This document shows, piece by piece, positions 52,780 to 61,428 of a stretch of 64,000 nt of DNA; position 1 is the stretch's first letter, and every line of letters starts with the position of its first letter. The notes under the pieces were generated by a model. That model worked only from the letters and a program-made list of their open reading frames with translations, made no database searches and was not told the origin of the DNA. Origin of the DNA: Pseudomonas sp. FP2335 (GTDB taxonomy: Bacteria > Pseudomonadota > Gammaproteobacteria > Pseudomonadales > Pseudomonadaceae); the NCBI RefSeq assembly GCF_030687535.1, contig NZ_CP117437.1:3493501-3557500 (forward strand), read 5' to 3'. The translations under genes were made by a program, and so were the position numbers.

Positions 52780-53472
52780 TCAGGCGGCCACGGCCAGGTT
52801 GATCGGCGTGCCGCGCAAGGTGCGGTGCAGGCGCACTTGCAGTTCGTTGCCAAAGGCGTAGTAGCGGGTGAGCAAGGTCTGGCCACGGGCCGCAAAGCGG
52901 TTGTAGGCGATCACCGCCGGAATCGCCGCAAACAGACCGATAGCCGTGGCGATCAACGCTTCAGCGATGCCCGGCGCCACCGTGGACAGCGTGGCCTGTT
53001 GCACCTGGGACAAACCGATGAACGAATTCATGATGCCCCACACGGTGCCAAACAAGCCGATGTAAGGGCTGACCGAGCCCACGGTCGCGAGAAATTGCAG
53101 GCCCTTTTCCAGTTCGATTTCCTGCTCGGTGATCGCCACCTGCAACGCCCGCTCCACCCCTTCGAGCACCGCCGGATCATGGCTGTGCAGGTGCTGGTAT
53201 TCCTCGATCCCGGCGATAAAGATCGGCGCAATGCCGCCCTCGCCCGCCTGCACCGCGTCGCGGTACAGCGGCTGCAAGTCGGGCGCAGCGCGAAAGCGCT
53301 GCACAAAAGCGTGCAACTGGCGCTCCAGGCGGCGCAGCACAGTGCCGCGCTGGATGATCAAGTACCAACTGAGCAAGGAAGCCAGCAGCAGCGTGATCAT
53401 CACCGCCTTGACCAACAGGCTGGCGTCGCTGATCAAACCCCAGATCGTCATATGTTCCATCGTCGCGTGCAT
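52780..53472 (-). CDS. exbB: ExbB/TolQ-family proton channel protein
   Basis: A 230-residue inner membrane protein with three helices: LLVKAVMITLLLASLLSWYLII near residue 18, TVGSVSPYIGLFGTVWGIMNSF near 129, and ALIATAIGLFAAIPAVIAYN near 170, the last two carrying the family's conserved pore residues. The sequence is closer to TolQ than to classical ExbB. GGAG lies about 7 bp before ATG 53472. Only 46 bp separate it from the phytase gene upstream on the same strand, so it probably belongs to the phytate operon. Confidence 0.9.
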   Translation of the reverse strand: MHATMEHMTIWGLISDASLLVKAVMITLLLASLLSWYLIIQRGTVLRRLERQLHAFVQRFRAAPDLQPLYRDAVQAGEGGIAPIFIAGIEEYQHLHSHDPAVLEGVERALQVAITEQEIELEKGLQFLATVGSVSPYIGLFGTVWGIMNSFIGLSQVQQATLSTVAPGIAEALIATAIGLFAAIPAVIAYNRFAARGQTLLTRYYAFGNELQVRLHRTLRGTPINLAVAA

Positions 53473-53518
53473 GGTGAACTCCTATTCGAATAAAAAGTGA
53501 TGACCGGGTGATGACGCG

Positions 53519-55381
53519 TTACGGCAATTTCAGCGTGCGGGTCACCTCGGCCCACGGCACAAACTTGAAGTTCTGGGCCTGCTCGGGCATGCGCTTGCGC
53601 CCGTCCTGCACCACCAGCATGCCCTGGCTCCAGGGCCCGCCGAGGTTGATCGCAGTGACTTCCAGGCCATCGGTCTGCGAAGCACCGTCGATGCCGGCAT
53701 CGGCATTCAGGCCGACGCGAAACGCACCGTGGGTGGCGAACGGCGGTTCGGCATCCACCACCAGGTAGCTGTCGTTGCCCTGGCTGGAGATCACCAGGTA
53801 GTCGCGTTTATCGCTCTGGTACAACGCCAGGCCCTCGACGTCCGCATGCAGTTGCGGCCCCACCTTGATCACGCTGGTGAGCTTGGCCGGCTGGTCGGCG
53901 CGGGCATCCACCGCCCACACGCCGACGTCTTCTTCACCGATAAACAGGCGCTGGCGCTGGTCATCGGCCACGCAGCCTTCGGGCTGGCTGTCGACCTTGA
54001 ACTGGCGCACCAACTCGCCGTGCACGCGGCCGTCCGCGGCGCTCAGGCGGTATTGCAGGAAGGTGCCGTCCTTGTCGTTGGCGATGGCATAGATCTCGCC
54101 ACTGGCGGGCTGAAACAGGCAGATGCCGTAGATCGCCTTGAGCGGCGTCGGCACTTCACCGGCTTCGCGCAGCTCGCCGCTGCTGCGGTCGATGCTGAAC
54201 AGGCTCAGGCTGTTGTGATCACGGTTGCTGGCGACGGCGAGGTCGACGGTCTGCGTGCCCAACTTGAAATTGGGGCGCACGTCGACGTTGTTCAGGCGCC
54301 CGACCGCCAGTTCCTGCAACAGCTTGCCGTCCAGGTCATAGGCCAGCAGGCCCTGCTTTTTGTTGGTGCCGAGCACGCGGCTTTTGCCCGGCTGCTCGGG
54401 GTGAATCCAGATCGCCGGATCATCCGCTGCATCGCCCTGACGGCCGACAGGATCGGTCTGGCGCATGGCCGCGACCTCTGGAATCACCGCTTCGACCGGC
54501 ACCGACTTGGCCTGCCAATTGAGCTTGCCCTGATAGAGCTTGCCAGTGTCGTCATCACGCACCAGCAGTTGCTGGCCGCTCACCGCCAGTTGCTCCGGTT
54601 CCTTGAGGCCTGGCAGGTTCAGGCTCGATTGCTCCACCCAGCGCTCACCGCTTTGCTGGAACAGATGCAGTTGAGCCGTCTTGGGATCAAGCGCGACCAC
54701 ACCTCCCGGTATCAGCGCCATGGCCCCGGCTTCGCGCTTGGGATTGTCGAACACCGCCACCGGCGTGCGTTTCACATCCGCTTCCGGGTGCGCCGGGTAA
54801 GCCCACCAGCCGAGGTTTTCTTCGTTCACCACCAGGCGATTGGCGCCGTCGTCCACCTGGCAGAATTGCGCCGACGGCGGCAGCGGCAAACCGCGCACAC
54901 GCTGCGGCTCGCTCAACAGCGTCGCAGCGTGACCGACCAGCCATTGCTCGCCCTTGCCTTCCTCTCCGACGAGGAACACAAACAGGTTGGCGGCGGAGTC
55001 GCGGTAGAGGCACAGGCCATTCACCGCGTAGTCGCGGGTGGGCAGGTAGAGCGGTTTGCCGAAGGTTTTCGCGGACGCATCGAGGTTGATCAGCAGGGCT
55101 TGCTGGCGATCATTGTCGAGGCTGGCGACCAGGGTCTGGGAGCCGGCGGTGCGGGTATCGAGGCTGCTGAAATTGCCCTTGAAACGGGCCAGTTCGGCAC
55201 CTTTGGCGTCGACCAGTTGCAAGCCGTCACGGGGGCTGGCGGTGAGGCGCTGGGTGTCGCTCAGGAACGTGATTGCTTCGGCATTCAGGCCTGGCGCCCA
55301 GGGCGTCAGCGCCAGGTCGGCGGCCATTGCAGGCACGGCGGTCGCCAATGTCATCAGCAGGTACAGCTTGGAAATTCTCAT
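53519..55381 (-). CDS. Beta-propeller phytase, double-domain
   Basis: A 620-residue secreted phosphatase that frees phosphate from phytate. Signal peptide ISKLYLLMTLATAVPAMA, then an N-terminal half-propeller domain at about 20-300 without catalytic motifs, then a catalytic six-bladed propeller: DAADDPAIWIHPEQPG (the family's calcium/phosphate motif), LNNVDVRPNF, DLAVASNRDHNSL, YGICLFQPASGE, QPEGCVADDQ and EDVGVWAVDA. Two-domain phytases of this type bind shorter substrates better. ATG 55381 has AAGGAT about 10 bp upstream. It follows a TonB receptor gene by 83 bp, on the same strand, behind a Pho box. Confidence 0.93.
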   Translation of the reverse strand: MRISKLYLLMTLATAVPAMAADLALTPWAPGLNAEAITFLSDTQRLTASPRDGLQLVDAKGAELARFKGNFSSLDTRTAGSQTLVASLDNDRQQALLINLDASAKTFGKPLYLPTRDYAVNGLCLYRDSAANLFVFLVGEEGKGEQWLVGHAATLLSEPQRVRGLPLPPSAQFCQVDDGANRLVVNEENLGWWAYPAHPEADVKRTPVAVFDNPKREAGAMALIPGGVVALDPKTAQLHLFQQSGERWVEQSSLNLPGLKEPEQLAVSGQQLLVRDDDTGKLYQGKLNWQAKSVPVEAVIPEVAAMRQTDPVGRQGDAADDPAIWIHPEQPGKSRVLGTNKKQGLLAYDLDGKLLQELAVGRLNNVDVRPNFKLGTQTVDLAVASNRDHNSLSLFSIDRSSGELREAGEVPTPLKAIYGICLFQPASGEIYAIANDKDGTFLQYRLSAADGRVHGELVRQFKVDSQPEGCVADDQRQRLFIGEEDVGVWAVDARADQPAKLTSVIKVGPQLHADVEGLALYQSDKRDYLVISSQGNDSYLVVDAEPPFATHGAFRVGLNADAGIDGASQTDGLEVTAINLGGPWSQGMLVVQDGRKRMPEQAQNFKFVPWAEVTRTLKLP

Positions 55382-55411
55382 GTACGGGTAAATCCTTTGA
55401 AAACAATGGAG

Positions 55412-55448
55412 TTCTACTGTGGGAGCTGGCTTGCCTGCTCCCACATTT
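55412..55448. repeat. Compact REP hairpin
   Basis: TGTGGGAGCTGGCTTGCC followed by TGCTCCCACA forms a short hairpin in the 83-bp gap between the receptor and phytase genes. It may separate expression of the two. Confidence 0.6.
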
Positions 55449-55464
55449 AGATCAGTGTTGGTGC

Positions 55465-57978
55465 TTAGAAATGGGTGAAGGTCAGGCCGACTTTGTAGGT
55501 CGGGCCGTACTCCTCGTATTGGCCGTTGTAGCTGCGATGGCCGGTGTAGACGAAGTACGACTCATCCGTCAGGTTCTGCGCCTCGAAGCTCACTTGCAGG
55601 TTCTTGGTCAGCGAGTAGCGCGCGCTGAAATCGACGAAGGTCTGCGCATCCACGTGCAGGTCGTGGGCCTTGTCGTTGATCGAGGCCAGCTCGTACAGAT
55701 AGGCCGACTTGTAGTTGGCCGACAGGCGCAGGCTGAGCTTGTCGTCTTCCCAACCGAGCATCAGGTTGCCGACGCTGTCCGACTGGTTCGGCAGGCTGAT
55801 ATTGCGTTTGCGGTTGCTGCCGCTGGCACTGTCGAAGCCCTCGATGTCGGCGCTGGAGCGGCTGAACGTGGTGTTGGCGCCGACCAGCAAGCCGTTCCAC
55901 GGCGCCGGCAGCCAGTCGAACTTCTGCGAATAGGCCAGTTCCAGGCCGTAGAGCTTGGCACTGTCGCCATTGGCGTAGGTGTGGGCCTCGGAAAAATTGG
56001 TCCAGGCGCCGGTACCGGCCAGGTCGGTGTTGTAGACGAAGTTCTTGATGTCCTTGTAGAACACGAACGCCGAGACAGTGCCGGCGCGCCCCATGAAGTG
56101 CTCGATGCCCAGGTCCAGGTTGCTCGATTCCAGGGGCTTGAGATTCGGGTTGCCGAAGGTGGCTTCGTCATCGTCTATCACAAAGCCCGGCGCCAGCTGG
56201 CCGAAGGTCGGGCGCACCACGGATTTGGTCCAGGCCGCGCGCACCTGGGTGTTCTTGTCGATCTGGTAGCGCGCATGCAGGCCCGGCAGCCAGTGGTGGT
56301 AGCGGCGCTGGGTGTGGTTGTCGCTGAACACGCCGTCGGTGGCGCCGGTGCCTTTGGCGTCGAACTCGGTGCCTTCGTAGCGCAGGCCGGCGATGAAGCG
56401 CCAGTCGTCGATGTCGACAGTGTTCATCAGGTAACCGGCGTTGATGTCTTCGCGGATGGTGAAGTCGTTGACCCGCGATTCGGTCTCGTCATAAAAGTCC
56501 GCCGCATTCAGGCCGCCGAGCAGTTGCTTGATACCACTGGCGCTGATGCCGGGGCCGTAGTTGCCCAGGCGGTAGTCGACATTGCCCTTCTGGAACTGGG
56601 TGAGGTTGAGCTGTTCGTCGCTGAAACCGAGGTCATCGAAGTTCTTGTAGGCCCAGGCTTCCAGGTCGTTGGTCTTGTGGCGGCGGCTGACTTTGCCGCC
56701 GAACTTGAACTGCGAGGCGTAGCCGCTCAGGTCGTAGTCGCGGGCCAGGTCCAGGCGCAGGTTTTTCTCGGTGTCCTTGGTGTTCTGTTTTTCCCAGTCG
56801 ACTTTGTCGAGGGTGTAGTTGCTGGCGTCGTAGAAACCGGCGCCGATGATCGGCCGTGGCTTGTCCTTGTCGTAGAAGCCGCTATTGGCGAAGTCGCCGC
56901 CGTCGAAGGTCGCACCGGCGATATGCCCCGGGCTGTCTTCGCTGGACTGGCTGTAACCGGCCTGGCCGCTGAGGGTCCACAGGCCAAGCATGCGCTCGCC
57001 GCCAAACACGTAGGACTGGATTTCCTGAGTCTCTTCGCGGTTCTTCAACTTGCGCTTGGCTTCGGCATCGCCCAGTTCGCCGGCAGCCAGCGGGTCGGCA
57101 AATTCGATGCTGGTGGAGTTGCGGGTCTCGGTGTCCTTGTAGCGGCTGTAGAGGGTGCGCAGGTAATAACTGCTGAGGTCGTCGGGCTTGTAGTCGAAGT
57201 TCAGCCCACCACCGGCACGCTCGCGGCTGATGTCGTAGTCACGCTGTTCGAATTCGTTGAGTTTGGCGCCGTCGGTGAAGTCCCAGGCGCCGCCGGTCTC
57301 GACGTTGTCCGAGCCGAAGTCACGCTTCTGCCAGCTCAGCGCGGCGGCCACGCCGAAGTTTTCGATGCCATCGCCAAGGCTGAAACGATTGCTGGCCGCG
57401 CCGGAGAATTTCGGGCTGGTCTGGCTGGTGTTCTTGTCGTAGCTGGCTTCGCTGCTACCGGTGTAGAACAGGCCCTTGTGGTCGAAGGCCGAGAGGCTTT
57501 GCACGTCGACGGTGCCGCCGAGGGAGTTGGCGTCCATGTCCGGGGTCAAGGTCTTGATCACCGACAGCGATTGCACCAGCTCCGAAGGCAGCACATCCAG
57601 GGCCACGGCGCGGCGTGCGCTTTCCGGGGCTGGCACCAGGGTGCCGTTGATGGTCACGCTGTTGAGGTCCGGGCCCAGGCCGCGCACGCTGACGAAGCGC
57701 CCTTCGCCCTGGTCGCGCTCGACGCTGACACCGGGCAGGCGCTGCACGGCTTCGGCGACGTTTTCATCCGGCAACTGGGCGACGCCGTCGGCGTGCACCA
57801 CGCTCTTGATGCTGTCGGAAGTGCGCTGCTCCTTCAACGCCGAATCAATCGCCGCCGCCTGGCCGACCACTTCAACGTGCTCGGTGGTGGCCGCCTCGGC
57901 CGCATTGAGCCGCTCACTGGCAATCGCCAGGGCCAAGGCGGTAAGCGTGAAGCTGACGAGCCCGGTGCGCTTGTACAT
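55465..57978 (-). CDS. TonB-dependent receptor of the phytase operon
   Basis: An 837-residue outer membrane receptor of the TonB-dependent-receptor/CirA-like class often found with beta-propeller phytases. Signal peptide (LVSFTLTALALAIASERLNA), a TonB-box-like TTEHVEVVGQ, the plug (SDSIKSVVHADGVAQLPDENVAEAVQRLPGVSVERDQGEG, residues about 54-93, cited in part; RFVSVRGLGPDLNSVTING) and a barrel ending YKVGLTFTHF. It would import phytate or its products. The Pho box is 74 bp before the ATG. First gene of the probable five-gene operon ending in tonB. Confidence 0.9.
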   Translation of the reverse strand: MYKRTGLVSFTLTALALAIASERLNAAEAATTEHVEVVGQAAAIDSALKEQRTSDSIKSVVHADGVAQLPDENVAEAVQRLPGVSVERDQGEGRFVSVRGLGPDLNSVTINGTLVPAPESARRAVALDVLPSELVQSLSVIKTLTPDMDANSLGGTVDVQSLSAFDHKGLFYTGSSEASYDKNTSQTSPKFSGAASNRFSLGDGIENFGVAAALSWQKRDFGSDNVETGGAWDFTDGAKLNEFEQRDYDISRERAGGGLNFDYKPDDLSSYYLRTLYSRYKDTETRNSTSIEFADPLAAGELGDAEAKRKLKNREETQEIQSYVFGGERMLGLWTLSGQAGYSQSSEDSPGHIAGATFDGGDFANSGFYDKDKPRPIIGAGFYDASNYTLDKVDWEKQNTKDTEKNLRLDLARDYDLSGYASQFKFGGKVSRRHKTNDLEAWAYKNFDDLGFSDEQLNLTQFQKGNVDYRLGNYGPGISASGIKQLLGGLNAADFYDETESRVNDFTIREDINAGYLMNTVDIDDWRFIAGLRYEGTEFDAKGTGATDGVFSDNHTQRRYHHWLPGLHARYQIDKNTQVRAAWTKSVVRPTFGQLAPGFVIDDDEATFGNPNLKPLESSNLDLGIEHFMGRAGTVSAFVFYKDIKNFVYNTDLAGTGAWTNFSEAHTYANGDSAKLYGLELAYSQKFDWLPAPWNGLLVGANTTFSRSSADIEGFDSASGSNRKRNISLPNQSDSVGNLMLGWEDDKLSLRLSANYKSAYLYELASINDKAHDLHVDAQTFVDFSARYSLTKNLQVSFEAQNLTDESYFVYTGHRSYNGQYEEYGPTYKVGLTFTHF

Positions 57979-58051
57979 GCAATCCTCCCCAAGAATCCTG
58001 TGGCGCCAGGCAAGAGGCCTGGCAACTGGGAGGGCAAGCTAGGGGTGGGGG

Positions 58052-58069
58052 ATGACGGTTCTGTGACAG
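58052..58069 (-). promoter_or_regulatory. Pho box
   Basis: CTGTCACAGAACCGTCAT (minus strand) matches the 18-bp PhoB consensus of two CTGTCAT repeats with 4 bp between at about 15 positions. It lies 74 bp before the receptor ATG, so phosphate-starvation control of the receptor-phytase operon is well supported. Confidence 0.8.
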
Positions 58070-58158
58070 GAGTTGGCTGTGAACCCCGTAAACCGGGGTT
58101 TTGAGCGGGTTTACGCGAACAAATGAGCTGAAATGACCTCGGTCAAAAAGTGGGGCTT

Positions 58159-58250
58159 GTGTGGGAGCGGGCTTGCTCGCGAATGCAGTGTGTCAGTCAA
58201 AGCTGTTCTAACTGACCCACCGCCTTCGCGAGCAAGCCCGCTCCCACACA
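58159..58250. repeat. REP pair (inverted)
   Basis: TGTGGGAGCGGGCTTGCTCG and its inverted partner around a 45-bp spacer, in the 414-bp divergent gap between the receptor and GGDEF genes. The rest of the gap holds the two Pho-type boxes; I see no gene. Confidence 0.88.
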
Positions 58251-58322
58251 GCCAGCGCCACATTTGATCTGTGTTTGCCAGTGAATTGTGTTTTAGCCGT
58301 GAGCTGATTCGACCCACCCCCA

Positions 58323-58340
58323 CCGTCATGCAACCGTCAC
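58323..58340 (+). promoter_or_regulatory. Pho-like box upstream of the GGDEF gene
   Basis: CCGTCATGCAACCGTCAC has two CCGTCAY repeats with 4 bp between and matches the Pho consensus at about 13 of 18 positions. It is 53 bp before the ATG at 58393. Confidence 0.6.
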
Positions 58341-58392
58341 ATCCATCTGCTGTGCTGGCGCCCATCGCTTCGTTGCCCAAGGACTCGCGGCC

Positions 58393-59307
58393 ATGTTCTG
58401 CGTACTCAAACCCCACCGCTGGAAACTCGCCCTGCTGCTGATCGCCGCCAACCTCGGCCTGCTCCTGCACCTGGCCTGCGGCGAGTTGAAAAGCGTCAGC
58501 GAATGGGTCTGGCTGGACATCTTCGGCGAGGGCGGCTCGGCCCTGCTCGCCCTGGTCTGGCTTGGCCTGGTGCTGAAAAGCCGCCCCGCCGGGCGCGTGA
58601 CCAACTACCTGGCGCTGGGCCTGTCGTGCATCTTTTTCTCATGGTGGATCGACAGCCTCGACGAGTTCATCCGCCTGCCCGACAGCATCACCTGGGACCA
58701 CTGGCTCGAATCCGGGCCGATGCCGGTGGGCATGATCCTGCTGACCATCGGCATCTACCACTGGCACCGCGAGCAACTGGCGATCAGCGCGCAGATGGAG
58801 AAGCGCGAGCGGCTGTTCCGCGAGCACCGGCTGTTCGACAAACTCACGCCACTGGCCGGTGCCGACTACCTCAAGCGCCAGTTGGCCGAGAGCCTGCAAG
58901 ACAGCCGCGAGCAACAACAGCCGCTGTCGTTGCTGGCCCTGGACCTGGACAACTTCGCCGCAATCAACCAGGCCTACGGCCATGCCGAAGGCGACGCGGT
59001 ATTGCAGGCCCTCAGCCATGCACTGTTGCTGAACCTGCGCCGCCAGGATTTGCTGTGCCGCCTGGCCGGTGATCGTTTTGTGGTGCTGCTGCCAAACACC
59101 GGCGAACGCCAGGCCCAGGTGCTCGCACTGGAACTGCAACAGAGCGTACGCGCCCTCGCCCACAAGACCCGCCAGCAAGGCGAACGCCTGCAACTGGCGG
59201 CGACCACGGCCGTGGTGATGGCCCTCGACGAAGCGCCCCAGGACTTGCTCAAGCGCCTGAACCTGGCCCTCGCCCGCGCCAAACACCCCCTCGCGAAAAG
59301 CGCCTGA
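58393..59307 (+). CDS. Membrane GGDEF-like protein with degenerate active site
   Basis: A 304-residue inner membrane protein. About four hydrophobic segments lie in residues 10-125 (LALLLIAANLGLLLHLAC, ALLALVWLGLVLK, YLALGLSCIFFSWW, VGMILLTIGIYHW), then a coiled linker to about 170, then a GGDEF-fold domain (LSLLALDLDNFAAINQAYGHAEGDAVLQ). The GGDEF signature reads AGDRF at 225-229; the glutamate that binds metal is arginine, so cyclase activity is doubtful and a GTP- or c-di-GMP-binding role is possible. It is divergent from the phytase operon with a Pho-like box upstream, and the AraC gene follows after 1 bp. Confidence 0.85.
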   Translation: MFCVLKPHRWKLALLLIAANLGLLLHLACGELKSVSEWVWLDIFGEGGSALLALVWLGLVLKSRPAGRVTNYLALGLSCIFFSWWIDSLDEFIRLPDSITWDHWLESGPMPVGMILLTIGIYHWHREQLAISAQMEKRERLFREHRLFDKLTPLAGADYLKRQLAESLQDSREQQQPLSLLALDLDNFAAINQAYGHAEGDAVLQALSHALLLNLRRQDLLCRLAGDRFVVLLPNTGERQAQVLALELQQSVRALAHKTRQQGERLQLAATTAVVMALDEAPQDLLKRLNLALARAKHPLAKSA

Positions 59308-59308
59308 G

Positions 59309-60346
59309 ATGGTCGTGAAAACCGACTGGTATGAAGCCGACAGCCGCTTCATCCCTGGGCACTACCAACCCGCCACACTGATCGACCTGGCTTTGTCGCG
59401 GGACATCGACAGCCATCGCCTGCTACGCGGCACCGGGCTGTTTCACGACGACATCCTGGCCGGTACGGCGCGCCTGAGTCCGCAGCAGTTTTTTGCGCTG
59501 ATCGGCAACAGCCGCAAATTATTGGACGCCGACGACAGCAGCTTCCTGTTTGGCCAGCGCCTGCTGCCAGGCTATTACGGCGCGGCCAGCCACGCCTTGG
59601 GGCATGCGCAGAACCTGCATCAGGCCCTCGAGATCCTGATCCAGCAGCAAGTGCTGCTCAGCCCATTGGTGAGCCTGCAACTGGAACTGGATGAGCACCA
59701 CGCCTACCTGTACTGGCTGGACAGCTGCGGCGCCGGCGAACACTGGCGTTTCCTGCTGGAAGCGAGCATGACCTCGCTGGTTGCCATGAGTCAGTGGCTC
59801 AGCGGCGAACGCCTGCCGTGGGCGTGCAGTGTCAGCCATGCCGAGCCGCGTTACGTCGAGCAGTATTGGGTGCACCTGGGCGAAGAAACCCGCTTCGAAC
59901 GCCCGCTGGACATGCTGAGCATCCCCCGTGAATACCTGACCCGTGCCTGGCCGGGCGCCTCGGCCACGGCTGGGCAAGTGGCACGCCAGCAAGCCCGCGA
60001 GCAGATCGAGCAGTTGGGTTTTGCCGGCAGTTTTCTCGATTGCCTCCACGATTACCTGCGCGACCAGGTGCGCCAGGCGCCGAGCCTGGAGCAGGCGGCC
60101 CAGGCCTTCGCCATGAGCCCGGCGACCCTCAAGCGCAAGTTGCACAAGCACGACACCGGGTTTCAGCAGCAGGTCGACCGCGTGCGCAAGCAGGTGGCGT
60201 TGCACCTGTATCAGGTCAAGGGCTACAGCAATGAGGAAGTGGCGGCGTATTTGAACTTCAACGACGCGGCGAACTTTCGCCGCGCGTTCAAGCGCTGGAC
60301 CGGCAGCACACCGAGCCTGATCCGCCAGCTGTTCAACAGCCGCTAG
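59309..60346 (+). CDS. AraC-family transcriptional regulator, OruR-like
   Basis: A 345-residue regulator with an N-terminal arabinose-binding-like domain of the OruR/ArgR-like type (ATLIDLALSRDIDSHRLLRGTGL, LGHAQNLHQALEILIQQQ) and a C-terminal AraC double helix-turn-helix (ATLKRKLHKHDTGFQQQVDRVR, SNEEVAAYLNFNDAANFRRAFKRWTGSTPS). It starts one base after the GGDEF stop, so the two are probably co-transcribed. Its end overlaps the convergent LysR gene by 14 bp. The effector and targets are unknown. Confidence 0.9.
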   Translation: MVVKTDWYEADSRFIPGHYQPATLIDLALSRDIDSHRLLRGTGLFHDDILAGTARLSPQQFFALIGNSRKLLDADDSSFLFGQRLLPGYYGAASHALGHAQNLHQALEILIQQQVLLSPLVSLQLELDEHHAYLYWLDSCGAGEHWRFLLEASMTSLVAMSQWLSGERLPWACSVSHAEPRYVEQYWVHLGEETRFERPLDMLSIPREYLTRAWPGASATAGQVARQQAREQIEQLGFAGSFLDCLHDYLRDQVRQAPSLEQAAQAFAMSPATLKRKLHKHDTGFQQQVDRVRKQVALHLYQVKGYSNEEVAAYLNFNDAANFRRAFKRWTGSTPSLIRQLFNSR

Positions 60347-61214
60347 CCAGGCGCTCGCGCAGGAATTCCACCAGCGCCTGCACCGGGCGCGAACTTTGCC
60401 GGTGCTGCGGGTACACCGCCGACAGGGTCAGGTCTTCGGGGGCGAATTCGTCGAGGACCGTCACCAGGCGGCCGTCCTTCAACGCCTCGCCGACGATAAA
60501 AGTCGGCAGGTAGGTGACGCCCAGCCCGGCAATCGCGGTGTCGCGCAACAGGTCGCCGTTGTTCACGCGCATGCGCCCGCACACGTTCACCGCTTGCAGC
60601 TTGCCCTTGAAGCGCCACTGCACCTGGCGACCATGGCCGTAGGGCAGGCAGTCATGCGCGGCGAGGTCATCGGGTTTTTGCGGGGTGCCGCGCCGGGCCA
60701 GGTAGTCGGGGCTGGCGCAGTACACCCGGGGGATGCCGGCGATGCGGCGGGCAATCAGGGTTGAGTCTTCCAGGGTGCCGATGCGCAGCACCAGATCGTA
60801 GCCTTCGCCGATCAGGTCCACGGGACGGTCACTGAGGTCGACCTCGACCGCGACCTCGGGATAGCGCTGCAAGAACAACGGCAACAGGCAACCCAGATGG
60901 GCCATGGCAAACGACAACGGCGCGCTCAGGCGAATGGTGCCGCGCGGCTCGCTGTTCTGGCCGGCGATGCCCTGCTCCACTTGCTCGACTTCACTGAGCA
61001 GGCGCAAGGCGGATTCGTAGTAACTCTGGCCGAGTGGCGTAACGTCCAGGCGGCGGGTGGAGCGGTTGAGCAGACGCACGCCGAGGCGGTCTTCGAGCTG
61101 GATCAGGCGGCGGCTGACAAACTGCTTGGACAGGCCCAACTGTTCGGCGGCGGCGGTGAAGCTGCCGGATTCCATGACCTGGCAAAACAGGCGCATGTCT
61201 TCAAAGGGGTTCAT
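60333..61214 (-). CDS. LysR-family transcriptional regulator
   Basis: A 293-residue LysR regulator: winged helix-turn-helix (DMRLFCQVMESGSFTAAAEQLGLSKQFVSRRL, residues 6-37, cited in part) and an effector domain (GTIRLSAPLSFAMAHLGCLLPLFLQRYP, VNNGDLLRDTAIAGLGVTYLPTFIV). ATG 61214 gives the standard start (NPFEDMRLFCQV). It is downstream of the isochorismatase gene on the same strand, separated by a REP pair, and may regulate it. Confidence 0.9.
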   Translation of the reverse strand: MNPFEDMRLFCQVMESGSFTAAAEQLGLSKQFVSRRLIQLEDRLGVRLLNRSTRRLDVTPLGQSYYESALRLLSEVEQVEQGIAGQNSEPRGTIRLSAPLSFAMAHLGCLLPLFLQRYPEVAVEVDLSDRPVDLIGEGYDLVLRIGTLEDSTLIARRIAGIPRVYCASPDYLARRGTPQKPDDLAAHDCLPYGHGRQVQWRFKGKLQAVNVCGRMRVNNGDLLRDTAIAGLGVTYLPTFIVGEALKDGRLVTVLDEFAPEDLTLSAVYPQHRQSSRPVQALVEFLRERLASGC

Positions 61215-61276
61215 TGTCGCTTCTCGGTGGACATTTAAGCGGTTGTATAACCGGTTAGTCGCAATACCACAAAACA

Positions 61277-61402
61277 AAATGTGGGAGCTGGCTTCTGTGG
61301 GAGCGGGCTTGCTCGCGAAAGCGCTGGGTCAGTTGGAACATCTTTGACTGACACGCCGCATTCGCGAGCAAGCCCGCTCCCACAAAAAACCGGCTCCCAC
61401 AG
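61277..61402. repeat. REP cluster (nested pairs)
   Basis: Two nested inverted pairs: an outer AAATGTGGGAGCTGG / CCGGCTCCCACAGGG and an inner TGTGGGAGCGGGCTTGCTCG / CGAGCAAGCCCGCTCCCACA. It appears that one REP pair landed inside another. It lies between the isochorismatase stop and the LysR promoter. Confidence 0.85.
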
Positions 61403-61428
61403 GGTTCAACGGTGTGATGCAGAACCGC

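Noticed and set aside
55273..58104. A 943-codon plus-strand open frame
   Set aside because: Antisense shadow of the phytase-operon receptor, a common result of GC-rich codon use; the minus-strand protein has clear family motifs.
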